A stretch of 64,000 bases of DNA from Pseudomonas bubulae (GTDB taxonomy: Bacteria > Pseudomonadota > Gammaproteobacteria > Pseudomonadales > Pseudomonadaceae): assembly GCF_037023725.1 (NCBI RefSeq), contig NZ_CP146077.1, forward strand, positions 2,517,001 through 2,581,000, given 5' to 3'. Both the position numbers and the translations under genes were made by a program. The notes beneath the pieces were generated by a model. It was not told the origin of the DNA, ran no database searches, and was given only the letters and a program-made list of their open reading frames with translations. This document shows, one piece after another, positions 17,779 through 26,556 of the stretch (the first letter of the stretch is position 1; the number at the start of each line of letters is the position of its first letter).

Positions 17779-18822
17779 TTAGAGCAAGCAGGCGCGCAGG
17801 CGGAATTCGGACAGCAGCGGGTAGTGCTCACGCCACTCATGGGCAATCTCTTTGGCAGTAATGACTTGGGCCGGGCCCAGCTCCGACTCAAGATGATGGA
17901 GTTTGTCCTGGATATTATAGGGATTGCTCCCCCGGCCCTTTACCTGGTTGACCAGCCATAACAGGGCATACCCCCCTGTGTAATCGGCTTCGAAACCGCT
18001 GACGATATCGTTATGGGTGCCATCGCTGTTCATGCCGGTCAGGGCCAGGCCATATTGCTGGACAGCATTGATGCTGCCGGCCTGGGCTTCCTTGAGTATC
18101 CAGTGTTGAATAAGCGCAAAGTTCCGGCGGTTTTCAATGCGGTTCGCAAACCAGTTCATGGCAGGAGGATATCCACCATAGGCTGAGCTGCTGATCAGTT
18201 CATAGATGACTTCTTGGGGATCCTCGGCGCTGGCCAGCATTGTTGGGTTTTTATCGTAGAGGGTTGCCAGCAAGTATTGAGCGATGGCATGTCCTGATGC
18301 CGCCGAATGCTTTAGCCAGTTCAGATCCCTGGTCAAGGCATACATGTCCAGCAGTGCTTCGGGGGTATGGACTCGCAAGCCGCTTTCGAGCTGTGCGCGC
18401 ACTTTTGCGTTCCACGCATCACCACCCAGACGCAGCATTGCGTCAATATTGCCGTGCTCCGCGGCAGCCTCGTAGAGGGGCATATACTGCGCCTTGAGGG
18501 TGATCTGCAGTCTTTCGATCATCTGTGAGGCCTGTGTTACCAGGTGCCAGTGATGCTCTTTCTGGCGACTGATTTGCGTTATCCCTGCAATTTGTCGCCT
18601 GAGCGTGGTGATCTGGGACGAGATTTCAGTAGGGCTATGCTCGATGATGCTGGCCAGTGCAAACTGAGCCTCGGCATCGCCCACCGTCGCGGGTAATTGC
18701 AAAAACTGCCGGGCATGTTCAAAGGCGCCAAGGTCGTAAAGACGCATGCCTTTTTGATGAAGTGTGGTGTAGGTGGGGAGCCCTTCGAAGAGCCACGAAA
18801 ACTCATCACTGGATGCCAGCAT
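17779..18822 (-). CDS. Sel1-repeat / tetratricopeptide-like protein, function unknown
   Basis: A 347-residue soluble protein without a signal peptide. Helical pairs with Sel1-like spacing recur: GDAEAQFALASIIEHSP (about 45), AAEHGNIDAMLRLGG (about 118), SAASGHAIAQYLLATLYDK (about 175), SSAYGGYPPAMNWFANRI (about 213) and AGSINAVQQYGLAL (about 242). Sel1 repeats usually serve as protein-binding scaffolds. GAAGGAA precedes the ATG. It lies upstream of dsbD on the same strand with a 93-base gap holding an inverted repeat, so it may be a separate unit. Its base composition looks more AT-rich than its neighbours, hinting at later arrival. No specific role is assigned. Confidence 0.75.
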   Translation of the reverse strand: MLASSDEFSWLFEGLPTYTTLHQKGMRLYDLGAFEHARQFLQLPATVGDAEAQFALASIIEHSPTEISSQITTLRRQIAGITQISRQKEHHWHLVTQASQMIERLQITLKAQYMPLYEAAAEHGNIDAMLRLGGDAWNAKVRAQLESGLRVHTPEALLDMYALTRDLNWLKHSAASGHAIAQYLLATLYDKNPTMLASAEDPQEVIYELISSSAYGGYPPAMNWFANRIENRRNFALIQHWILKEAQAGSINAVQQYGLALTGMNSDGTHNDIVSGFEADYTGGYALLWLVNQVKGRGSNPYNIQDKLHHLESELGPAQVITAKEIAHEWREHYPLLSEFRLRACLL

Positions 18823-19004
18823 GTGAAGTTCCTTCAGGTTGTTGGCGAGGCGATCTCCAGATTAGGGATGGATTGGAGTGCGAGTGCGTTACATAAATAG
18901 GCATTGTCCGCACCGCGCACAGTGCCACGAGCCACGGTTTGCCCAGGCATAATCGGGCCTTAATCCCATGACCTTTTAATCGGCTTATTTACGCGGGTAT
19001 CAGC

Positions 19005-19688
19005 ATGCATGTACTGGTTTGCGAAGACGACGAACTGATTGCCAGCGGCATCAAGGCCGGGCTGACGGCACAGGGGCTGACGGTTGAGCATGTGAGTACC
19101 GCCGCCGCAGCACGGGCCATGCTCAAGGCTGCCGAGTTCGACGTCATGGTGCTCGACCTGGGCCTGCCTGATGAAGATGGTCTCAAGCTGCTGCAGCAGT
19201 TGCGCCAGCAGGGCCTTGAATTGCCGGTGCTGATCCTGACCGCCCGTGACTCGGTCACCGACCGTGTCGACGGCCTGCAGGCCGGTGCCGATGACTACCT
19301 GCTCAAGCCCTTCGACCTGCGTGAACTCGCTGCCCGCCTGCATACCTTGTTGCGCAGGGTGGCCGGGCGCAGCGTCAACCTGATCGAACATGGCAGCCTG
19401 ACCTACGACCCCAGCAGCCGCGTGACCCTTCTGGGCGGCCAGCCGGTGGACTTGTCCCGTCGCGAGCAGGCGCTGCTGCAAGCCTTGCTGCACAACCGTG
19501 GACGGGTGCTGTCCAGCGAGCAACTCAAGGACAGCATCTATGGTTTTGGCGACGAGCTGGAAAGCAACGCCTTGAACGTGCATATCCATCATCTGCGACG
19601 CAAATTGGGTAACGGTATCGTTGAGACCGTGCGTGGCCTGGGCTATCGCCTGGGCCCGGCCGACAGCGCAGAGTCCGAAGCACGATGA
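19005..19688 (+). CDS. OmpR-family response regulator, DsbR-like
   Basis: A 227-residue two-domain regulator. The receiver domain has acidic residues CEDDE, phosphoacceptor Asp51 in VMVLDLGLPDEDG, Thr in ILTARDS and Lys in YLLKPFDL. The C-terminal winged helix contains LSRREQALLQALL and VHIHHLRRKLGNG. It is of the QseB/TctD/PmrA group. Its location beside dsbD-dsbE-dsbG matches the copper-responsive DsbRS system described in P. aeruginosa (PA2479-PA2480), which activates those dsb genes. The stop overlaps the sensor kinase start by 4 bases. Confidence 0.85.
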   Translation: MHVLVCEDDELIASGIKAGLTAQGLTVEHVSTAAAARAMLKAAEFDVMVLDLGLPDEDGLKLLQQLRQQGLELPVLILTARDSVTDRVDGLQAGADDYLLKPFDLRELAARLHTLLRRVAGRSVNLIEHGSLTYDPSSRVTLLGGQPVDLSRREQALLQALLHNRGRVLSSEQLKDSIYGFGDELESNALNVHIHHLRRKLGNGIVETVRGLGYRLGPADSAESEAR

Positions 19689-21010
19689 GCTTGCGTCTGC
19701 GTCTGAGCCTGACCATCGGTTCGGCGTTTGTGCTGGTGTGGGCTCTGGCTGCGGCCTGGATGCTCAGCGACCTGCGTCAGCAGATGATGTTCTCCCTCGA
19801 CCAGCGCCTGGTGGCCTCGGCTCGCATGGTCGCCGGGTTGCTGGAGCAGCTGCCGCAATTGCCGGTCAAGGGCGAGGGCACCCATTTCAGTGCCGAGCAA
19901 CTGACCATCCCCGGCGGCATGGCCTGCCAGGTCAGTTCGCTGCGCGGCGAGGTTCTGGCCCGCAGCCACAACAACCCTGACCAGCCGATGCAATCCCTGG
20001 CGGCGGGTTTTCATGATCAGGTCATCGATGGCGCGACCTGGCGCACTTTCACCCTGGACCGTGGCGATGTGCGTATCACCACGGCCGATCGCCAGGTCGA
20101 GCGCGAGGCCTTGAACCTGTCGGTGCTGCTGGCGGCCTCGGTGCCGGTGGGCATGGCATTGATCGTCTGTTTGCTGCTGCTGTGGCTGGGGATCGGCCAG
20201 GGGCTGGCGCCACTCAACCGCATGCGCGATGCCCTGATGCGGCGTGATGCCGATTCGTTGCAGCCGTTGCACATTTCACCGTTGCCCGGCGAACTGAAAC
20301 CGCTGCTCGACTCACAGAATCAGCTGTTTGCCCGTATCGCCAAGACCATCGAGCGTGAACGTCGCCTGACCGGCGATGCGGCCCACGAGCTGCGCAGCCC
20401 GCTGACCGCGATCAAGACCCACCTGCAAGTGGCGCGCATGACCGACGGCGAGGCCCGCGAACAGTCACTGGCCCATGCCGAGGCCGGTGCCGACCGCCTG
20501 CACCGCACCCTGGAGCAATTGCTGTTGCTGGCGCGGGTCGAGGGCAGCCTGTCGTTTGACGACGGGGTCAATTGTTCGGCCGCACAGGTGGCGCATTTCG
20601 CGGTGCACGATGCGGCGGCTGGCGATGGTGAGCGTATCTGCCTGCAGCTGCCGCCCGACCTGCCGGACACGGCGCTCGAAGTGCCTTCGGTACTGGCCAT
20701 CGCTGCGCTGCGCAACTTGCTGGACAACGCCTTGCGTCATACCCCGGCGGGCACCCGGGTGGAGTTGACCGTGGCCGTTGAAGGTTCACAGGTTAAATAC
20801 CAGGTCCGTGACCACGGCCCCGGTATCCCTGCCGAAACCCTGCAACACATGACCCAGCGCTTCTGGCGCAATGGCAACAGCAACGGCTGCGGCCTGGGCC
20901 TGGCGATTGTTCAGGCGATTGTCGAGCGTTGCCGCTGTGAACTGAGATTCGACAGCAAGCCCGATGGTTTGCGGGTTGAATTGCGCATGCCGTTGAAAAG
21001 GAGCGCTTGA
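19685..21010 (+). CDS. Sensor histidine kinase, DsbS-like
   Basis: A 441-residue inner-membrane kinase: membrane helix 1 (about 8-28), periplasmic sensor region (about 30-145), helix 2 (about 148-170), HAMP, and H-box AAHELRSPLTAIK with the phosphorylated His. The ATPase domain has the N-box LRNLLDNALRHTP, G1 VRDHGPGIP and G2 NSNGCGLGLAIVQAIV. The periplasmic part contains one Cys, in GGMACQVSSLRGE, of possible interest because P. aeruginosa DsbS is reported to sense copper. It partners the overlapping response regulator. Confidence 0.85.
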   Translation: MSLRLRLSLTIGSAFVLVWALAAAWMLSDLRQQMMFSLDQRLVASARMVAGLLEQLPQLPVKGEGTHFSAEQLTIPGGMACQVSSLRGEVLARSHNNPDQPMQSLAAGFHDQVIDGATWRTFTLDRGDVRITTADRQVEREALNLSVLLAASVPVGMALIVCLLLLWLGIGQGLAPLNRMRDALMRRDADSLQPLHISPLPGELKPLLDSQNQLFARIAKTIERERRLTGDAAHELRSPLTAIKTHLQVARMTDGEAREQSLAHAEAGADRLHRTLEQLLLLARVEGSLSFDDGVNCSAAQVAHFAVHDAAAGDGERICLQLPPDLPDTALEVPSVLAIAALRNLLDNALRHTPAGTRVELTVAVEGSQVKYQVRDHGPGIPAETLQHMTQRFWRNGNSNGCGLGLAIVQAIVERCRCELRFDSKPDGLRVELRMPLKRSA

Positions 21011-21021
21011 GGCGCATCCCC

Positions 21022-21108
21022 TGTGGGAGCGGGCTTGCTCGCGATACAGGCAACGGGGTCTTGCAGGTCGTTTGAGGTGATGCCATCGCGAGTAAGCCCG
21101 CTCCCACA
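21022..21108. repeat. REP doublet downstream of the sensor kinase
   Basis: Inverted GTGGGAGCGGGCTTGCTCGC copies; the right arm reads GAGTAAGCCCGCTCCCAC, with one substitution from the usual GAGCAAGC. Confidence 0.9.
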
Positions 21109-21151
21109 ATAAGAGCGACTTTCGGCCGCCCACGGTACGAATACGCTCCAA

Positions 21152-21251
21152 TGTACTGATTTCGTTACAACTTCAGTCGGACCATGGTTTACAGTACCCG
21201 CGCTCCAATGAACCACCCGCAAACGCTTATTTGTGGAGTGATTCCATTACA
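21152..21251. promoter_or_regulatory. Two 18-bp TyrR-like boxes upstream of cycA, candidate GcsR sites
   Basis: Box A (21152-21169) is TGTACT-GATTTC-GTTACA; box B (21234-21251) is TGGAGT-GATTCC-ATTACA. Both fit the 6-6-6 layout of TyrR-family operators (TGTAAA-N6-TTTACA), and the same box type recurs three times upstream of gcvH. They sit 54 bp or more upstream of the -24 element, a normal enhancer position for a sigma-54 activator. Confidence 0.6.
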
Positions 21252-21304
21252 CACAAACAGACTCCACGGCGCATAAACGGCCCGCTTGACCTCTTGTACG
21301 GTGC

Positions 21305-21320
21305 TGGCACAGAACGTGCT
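21305..21320 (+). promoter_or_regulatory. Sigma-54 (-24/-12) promoter of cycA
   Basis: TGGCACAGAACGTGCT matches the consensus TGGCACG-N4-TTGCW with the invariant GG and GC at correct spacing. It lies about 80 bases before the cycA start. Confidence 0.75.
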
Positions 21321-21402
21321 CATGTCCCTTTGTCCGCTCTGGGTAAACATGATGTTTATCTGGTCCAGGGACCCCGTACAAGAACAATAAAGAGGATGAT
21401 TC

Positions 21403-22812
21403 ATGCAAAATCACCGACCTGATACCCAGGAACCGGAGCTGCAACGCAGCCTGTCCAATCGCCATATCCAGCTGATCGCCATTGGCGGGGCCATCGGTAC
21501 CGGTCTGTTCATGGGCTCGGGCAAGACCATCAGCCTCGCCGGTCCCTCGATCATCTTCGTCTACATGATCATCGGCTTTATGTTGTTTTTCGTGATGCGT
21601 GCCATGGGCGAGCTGTTGCTGTCCAACCTCAAGTACAAATCCTTTATCGACTTCTCCGCAGACCTGCTGGGCCCCATGGCCGGATACTTCACCGGCTGGA
21701 CCTACTGGTTCTGCTGGATTGTGACCGGCATTGCCGATGTGATCGCGATCTCCGGCTATACCCATTTCTGGTTCCCCGATATCCCGTTATGGCTGCCTGC
21801 CATCGGCTGCGTCGCGTTGCTGCTGTCACTGAACCTGATCACGGTGAAGATGTTCGGCGAACTGGAGTTCTGGTTTGCCATGATCAAGATCGTGGCCATT
21901 TGCGCACTGGTCTGCACCGGGCTGTATATGGTGACCACGGCGTTTCAGTCACCCACCGGCAATTCGGCATCGCTGGCCAACCTGTGGAATGACGGCGGCA
22001 TGTTCCCCCATGGGCTGATGGGCTTTTTCGCCGGTTTCCAGATTGCCGTGTTTGCCTTTGTCGGCATCGAGCTGGTGGGCACCACTGCGGCGGAGACCAA
22101 AAACCCGGAGCGCAACCTGCCGCGGGCGATCAACTCGATTCCGCTGCGTATCATCATGTTCTACGTGTTTGCGCTGATTGCGATCCTGGCGGTCACCCCG
22201 TGGCGTGATGTGGTGGCTGACAAAAGCCCGTTCGTTGAGCTGTTCATGCTCGCCGGTTTGCCCGCAGCCGCAGGCATCATCAATTTCGTGGTGTTGACCT
22301 CGGCAGCGTCTTCGGCCAACAGCGGTGTGTTCTCCACCAGCCGCATGCTGTTCGGTCTGGCAATGGATGGCGACGCGCCGAGCAAGTTCAAGAACCTGTC
22401 GAGCCGTGCGGTACCGTCCAATGGCCTGATCTTCTCCTGCATCTGTCTGCTGGCGGGCGCGCTGGTGATTTATGTGGTGCCCAACCTGATGGAGGCCTTC
22501 ACCCTGATCACCACGGTATCGGCCACCTTGTTCATGTTTGTGTGGACCATGATCCTGCTGTCCTACCTGGCCTATCGTAAAAAGCGCGATCACCTGCACC
22601 GTGCCTCGAAGTACAAAATGCCGGGTGGCAAGTTCATGGTCTGGGTGTGCCTGACCTTCTTCGTGTTTATCCTGACTTTGCTGGCGCTGGAAGATGACAC
22701 TCGCCAGGCGCTGTACATGGTGCCGGTGTGGTTTGTGGTGCTGGGCCTGGGCTATCGCACGGTGCTGCGCAACAAGCAGGAGGCTGCGGACCTGGCTTGC
22801 CAGACCGACTGA
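21403..22812 (+). CDS. cycA: Glycine / D-alanine / D-serine permease CycA
   Basis: A 469-residue amino acid-polyamine-organocation permease with twelve membrane helices. The N-terminal signature RHIQLIAIGGAIGTGLFMGS is diagnostic of the AAT family, and the overall sequence is of the CycA branch, which imports glycine, D-Ala and D-Ser with protons. Context supports glycine: the glycine-sensing regulator gene gcsR is next and gcvH-glyA follows. AAAGAGG precedes the ATG. The upstream 390 bases carry a REP element, two TyrR-like boxes and a sigma-54 promoter, so expression is probably GcsR-dependent. Confidence 0.93.
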   Translation: MQNHRPDTQEPELQRSLSNRHIQLIAIGGAIGTGLFMGSGKTISLAGPSIIFVYMIIGFMLFFVMRAMGELLLSNLKYKSFIDFSADLLGPMAGYFTGWTYWFCWIVTGIADVIAISGYTHFWFPDIPLWLPAIGCVALLLSLNLITVKMFGELEFWFAMIKIVAICALVCTGLYMVTTAFQSPTGNSASLANLWNDGGMFPHGLMGFFAGFQIAVFAFVGIELVGTTAAETKNPERNLPRAINSIPLRIIMFYVFALIAILAVTPWRDVVADKSPFVELFMLAGLPAAAGIINFVVLTSAASSANSGVFSTSRMLFGLAMDGDAPSKFKNLSSRAVPSNGLIFSCICLLAGALVIYVVPNLMEAFTLITTVSATLFMFVWTMILLSYLAYRKKRDHLHRASKYKMPGGKFMVWVCLTFFVFILTLLALEDDTRQALYMVPVWFVVLGLGYRTVLRNKQEAADLACQTD

Positions 22813-22897
22813 TGGCCGCTTCACGACATTGATTCTGCCCGGGGGGCGGCACAGGGCGTGCCGCCCCTCGTTGTTTGCTGTCAGGGAGTGCCAGGCC

Positions 22898-24426
22898 ATG
22901 CGAATTCACGTTACCTTCAAAGACCGCGTCGGCATCACCCAGGAAATCCTGATGCTGCTGGGCGCGCGCAATCTCAACCTGGACGCGGTGGAGATGAGCC
23001 CGCCGAATGTCTATATCGATGCACCCACTCTGTCGCAAAAAGTGCTGGAGGAACTCCACCACGCCTTGCTGGGGGTAGCAGGGGTGCAGGCTGTGGACCT
23101 GGTGGACATCCTCCCGGGCCAGCGCCGCCGCCTGCAACTGGAGGCCTTGCTGGCCGCCATGAGCGACCCGGTGATGGCGGTGGATCCCGACGGCTGCGTA
23201 CTGCTGGCCAACCCCGGGCTGACGGATCTTTATGGCAGCGACCCCACCGGTGAGCCGTTGTCGAATCTGTTCGCGGCCCCTGACCTGGCCCGTACCCTGA
23301 TCGATAAAGGCTTTCGCCTGCCCATGTGCGAAGTGAATTTCAAGGGTCGCGACCTGCTGCTCGATGCCACGCCCATCAGCGGCGGCAGGGATGTTCTGGT
23401 GGGCGGGCTGTTGACCCTGTATCCGCCGAGCCGTATCGGCGAGCGGCTGGCGTCCTTGTTGCGCGACCCGGCTGAAGGGCTGGAGGCATTGCTCGGCAAG
23501 TCACTTGTGCTGGAAGAACTCAAGACGCGGCTGCACAAAGTGGCGAGCCTGGATGCGCCGCTGCTGATCCAGGGCGAAACCGGCACCGGCAAGGAACTGG
23601 TGGCCCACGCCTGTCATGCCATGAGTGCCCGCCGCGATGCGTCGTTCCTGGCCTTGAACTGTGCAGCGCTGCCCGAGAGCCTGGCCGAAAGCGAGTTGTT
23701 CGGCTATGCCGCCGGGGCCTTTACCGGTGCCCAGCGTGGCGGCAAGCCGGGGCTGCTGGAATTGGCAGACCGTGGCACGGTGTTTCTCGATGAGGTGGGG
23801 GAGATGTCTCCGTACCTGCAAGCCAAGCTGCTGCGGTTTCTCAGCGACGGCTGCTTTCGACGTATCGGCGGCGAGCGCGAAGTGCGGGTCAATGTGCGGG
23901 TGCTCTGCGCGACCCACCGCGACCTGGAGCGCATGGTGAGGGAGGGGACTTTCCGTGAGGATCTGTATTACCGTCTTAACGTCCTCAATTTGCTGGTGCC
24001 ACCGTTGCGCGACCGTGGCATGGACATTCTGCTGTTGGCCGAACACTTTCTGCGCCAGGCCTGCGAACAGATTCACCGCTCGCCCTGTCAACTGGCTGTG
24101 GCGACCCATCCGCTGTTGCTGGGCAATCGCTGGGCGGGCAATGTTCGGCAACTGCAAAACGTCATCTTCCGCGCGGCAGCCACCAGCGAGGGCGATGTGA
24201 TTGATTGTGGGGATCTGGAACTGGCGGGTACCGAGCTGACCGGCCAAAAGGCGGCCAGCGAAGAAGTGACCAGCCTGGAAGCGGCGTGCAAGGCTTTGAA
24301 AAAACCTTGCTGGAGCGTTACTACGTGGCCTATCCATCGACCCGGCAGTTGGCCTCCAGGCTGCAGACGTCGCATACCGCCATTGGCCAGCGGTTGCGTA
24401 AATACGGCATAACCTCGCGTTCGTAA
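22898..24426 (+). pseudogene. gcsR: gcsR, glycine-responsive TyrR-like sigma-54 activator, frameshifted before the HTH
   Basis: The gene starts MRIHVTFKDRVGITQEILML (N-terminal ACT domain), then a PAS-like segment (about 85-175), then the AAA+ sigma-54 domain with Walker A GETGTGKE, GAFTGAQRGG (sigma-54 contact loop) and the Walker B-like FLDEVGEMS. After SLEAA, at about 24281-24287, the frame shifts: the annotated frame ends KALKKPCWSV... at 24412. Starting in the next frame, GFEKTLLERYYVAYPSTRQL continues into the TyrR-type helix-turn-helix QLASRLQTSHTAIGQRLR and stops at 24426. Restoring one G in GCGGCGTGCAAGG would give a continuous protein of about 509 residues. As read, the product lacks its DNA-binding domain. 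Sequencing error cannot be excluded. Confidence 0.85.
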
Positions 24427-24472
24427 CCCGCACCGCTGAACTGTAGATACTCTGTTGTAGATCAAGCCCTAT

Positions 24473-24525
24473 TGTGGGAGCGAGCCTGCTCGCGAACGAC
24501 CTTCGCGAGCAGGCTCGCTCCCACA
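24473..24525. repeat. Compact REP hairpin downstream of gcsR
   Basis: A near-perfect palindrome: TGTGGGAGCGAGCCTGCTCG... and its complement around a short centre (CGACC). It differs from the other REPs here in having GAGCCTG instead of GGGCTTG and almost no spacer. It may serve as a terminator. Confidence 0.85.
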
Positions 24526-24598
24526 GTTGCAGTTTTTCCTGTAGCCGCTGAGCTCCTCAGCGGCTGCATTCAGTGCGCGCAGCGTACGTTGGTTCGAG

Positions 24599-24707
24599 TG
24601 GTGTGATTCTGCTCCAGTGGAATGATTTCGCTCCGTACCCATCCTGACCCCGCCCTTGCGGGATCAACCCGCCAGACCCTCTCCAGAGCTGGAGCAGTTT
24701 CACTCCA
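24599..24707. promoter_or_regulatory. Three 18-bp TyrR-like boxes upstream of gcvH, candidate GcsR sites
   Basis: Boxes at 24599-24616 (TGGTGT-GATTCT-GCTCCA), 24618-24635 (TGGAAT-GATTTC-GCTCCG) and 24690-24707 (TGGAGC-AGTTTC-ACTCCA). The first two lie in tandem with a 19-bp period; the third lies 72 bp further on. Three GcsR sites upstream of gcvH2 are known in P. aeruginosa. The last box ends 63 bp before the -24 element. Confidence 0.65.
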
Positions 24708-24770
24708 CTGCTTTCGTCACAATGCGTTCTTTTTTATTTAAGTTATTGATTTTAAAGGTTTTTTAAAACT

Positions 24771-24786
24771 TGGCATTGCCTTTGCT
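24771..24786 (+). promoter_or_regulatory. Sigma-54 promoter of the gcvH operon
   Basis: TGGCATTGCCTTTGCT: GG and GC elements at perfect spacing, differing from TGGCACG-N4-TTGCW at two non-critical positions. It is 64 bases upstream of the gcvH start codon. Confidence 0.8.
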
Positions 24787-24850
24787 CTTGTCCTGTCAGT
24801 TGCGTCTGTTCGTCCTGCACCAGGACACATTGATAACAAGAGAAAAGTCC

Positions 24851-25228
24851 ATGAGCACTCTGCGTTTTACTCCTGAACACGAATGGCTGCGCCTGGAAGC
24901 ATCGGGCCATTTGACCGTTGGCATTACCGACTTTGCCCAGCAGGCACTGGGTGATGTGGTGTTTGTGCAGGTACCCGAGCTGGGGGCGTTCGAGGCAGGT
25001 CACGAAGTGGCCGTGCTGGAGTCGGTCAAGGCAGCCAGCACTATCACCATGCCGCTCACCGGAGAGGTGGTGGCCGTTAACCAGGCTCTGGCCGATGACC
25101 CGGCACTGGTCAATGCCTCACCCATGGGCGAAGGCTGGTTCTTTCGTATTTGCATCGAAGACATGTCGGCTTTCAACGATCTGCTCGACCAGCAGGCCTA
25201 TGACGCCTTTGTTGCCGAAAACGGCTGA
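24851..25228 (+). CDS. gcvH: Glycine cleavage system H protein
   Basis: A 125-residue lipoyl carrier of the glycine cleavage complex, passing the aminomethyl group from GcvP to GcvT. The lipoylated Lys is in [13 protein letters not shown] (about residue 59). The ATG at 24851 begins [16 protein letters not shown], the usual N-terminus; the frame is open further upstream without a start signal. First gene behind the sigma-54 promoter. In P. aeruginosa gcvP2 follows gcvH2; here glyA begins 49 bases downstream and no gcvP is present. Confidence 0.96.
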   Translation: MSTLRFTPEHEWLRLEASGHLTVGITDFAQQALGDVVFVQVPELGAFEAGHEVAVLESVKAASTITMPLTGEVVAVNQALADDPALVNASPMGEGWFFRICIEDMSAFNDLLDQQAYDAFVAENG

Positions 25229-25277
25229 TATCGCCGCGCAGGCATTGCTTGAATCTCTAATAAAAAGGAAATCCCTC

Positions 25278-26531
25278 ATGTTCCATAAAAGCCTGACCCT
25301 GTCCGATTTCGACCCCGCCCTGTTCGACGCCATTACCCGCGAGGCGCAACGTCAGGAAGAGCATATCGAGCTGATCGCCTCGGAGAACTACACCAGCCCG
25401 CAAGTAATGCAAGCCCAGGGCACCGAGCTGACCAACAAATACGCCGAAGGCTACCCGGGCAAGCGTTATTACGGCGGCTGTGAGCACGTTGATGTGGTCG
25501 AACAACTGGCCATCGACCGCGCCAAACAACTATTCGGCGCAGGCTATGCCAACGTCCAGCCGCACTCCGGTTCACAAGCCAACGCGGCGGTATACCTGGC
25601 GTTGCTGCAAGCAGGCGACACTCTTCTGGGCATGAGCCTGGCTCACGGCGGCCACCTGACTCATGGAGCCAAAGTCAGTTCATCGGGCAAACTGTACAAC
25701 GCGGTGCAATACGGCACCGACGCCAATGGCCTGATCGACTATGACGAGGTCGAACGCCTGGCCCTGGAGCATCGGCCCAAAATGATCGTGGCCGGGTTCT
25801 CGGCCTACTCCAAGACCCTGGATTTCCCGCGTTTTCGTGCCATTGCCGACAAGGTCGGGGCGTATCTGTTTGTGGACATGGCCCATGTCGCCGGGCTGGT
25901 GGCGGTCGGTTTGTACCCCAACCCGCTGCCTTACGCCGATGTGGTCACCACCACCACCCACAAGACCCTGCGCGGGCCGCGGGGCGGGCTGATTCTGGCC
26001 AGGGCTGATGCCGATCTGGAGAAAAAACTCAACTCGGCAGTATTCCCCGGCGGGCAGGGCGGCCCTCTGATGCATGTAATCGCTGCCAAGGCGGTGTGCT
26101 TCAAGGAGGCGCTGCAACCAGGCTTCAGGGACTACCAGTTCCAGGTGATCAAGAATGCCCAGGCCATGGCTGAAGTGTTCAAGCAGCGCGGCTATGACGT
26201 GGTTTCCGGCGGCACCGACAACCACCTGTTTCTGGTCAGCCTGATCCGCCAGGGCATTACCGGCAAGGATGCCGACGCAGCACTGGGCCGTGCCCATATC
26301 ACTGTCAACAAAAACGCTGTGCCCAACGATCCGCAGTCACCGTTCGTGACCTCGGGCCTGCGTATCGGCACCCCGGCGGTGACCACCCGTGGCTTGCAGA
26401 TACCCGAGTGCCGTGCGCTGGCCACCTGGATCTGCGACATCCTCGACCATCCGGGCGATGCGGCGATCGAGGCCCGGGTTGCCCGTCAGGTCGGCGAGCT
26501 GTGCGCACTGTTTCCAGTGTATTCGGCCTGA
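25278..26531 (+). CDS. glyA: Serine hydroxymethyltransferase
   Basis: Interconverts glycine and serine using 5,10-methylene-THF; cytoplasmic PLP enzyme. 417 residues, the usual length. Visible landmarks: the conserved N-terminal [32 protein letters not shown], and the PLP-Lys in [16 protein letters not shown] (about residue 230). AAAAAGGAAA precedes the ATG at 25278. Placed in the gcv operon, it is the GcsR-controlled paralogue (glyA2 in P. aeruginosa) that turns the methylene-THF from glycine cleavage plus a second glycine into serine. Confidence 0.97.
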   Translation: MFHKSLTLSDFDPALFDAITREAQRQEEHIELIASENYTSPQVMQAQGTELTNKYAEGYPGKRYYGGCEHVDVVEQLAIDRAKQLFGAGYANVQPHSGSQANAAVYLALLQAGDTLLGMSLAHGGHLTHGAKVSSSGKLYNAVQYGTDANGLIDYDEVERLALEHRPKMIVAGFSAYSKTLDFPRFRAIADKVGAYLFVDMAHVAGLVAVGLYPNPLPYADVVTTTTHKTLRGPRGGLILARADADLEKKLNSAVFPGGQGGPLMHVIAAKAVCFKEALQPGFRDYQFQVIKNAQAMAEVFKQRGYDVVSGGTDNHLFLVSLIRQGITGKDADAALGRAHITVNKNAVPNDPQSPFVTSGLRIGTPAVTTRGLQIPECRALATWICDILDHPGDAAIEARVARQVGELCALFPVYSA

Positions 26532-26556
26532 ATGCATACCCGTGTGGAGCCAAGTC

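Noticed and set aside
21949..22899. 316-codon minus-strand open frame
   Set aside because: Antisense to cycA; His/Gln-rich shadow of hydrophobic helices.
24918..26531. Long frame joining gcvH region to glyA as a fusion
   Set aside because: The first 120 codons are an out-of-frame reading of gcvH; glyA has its own ribosome site and start at 25278.
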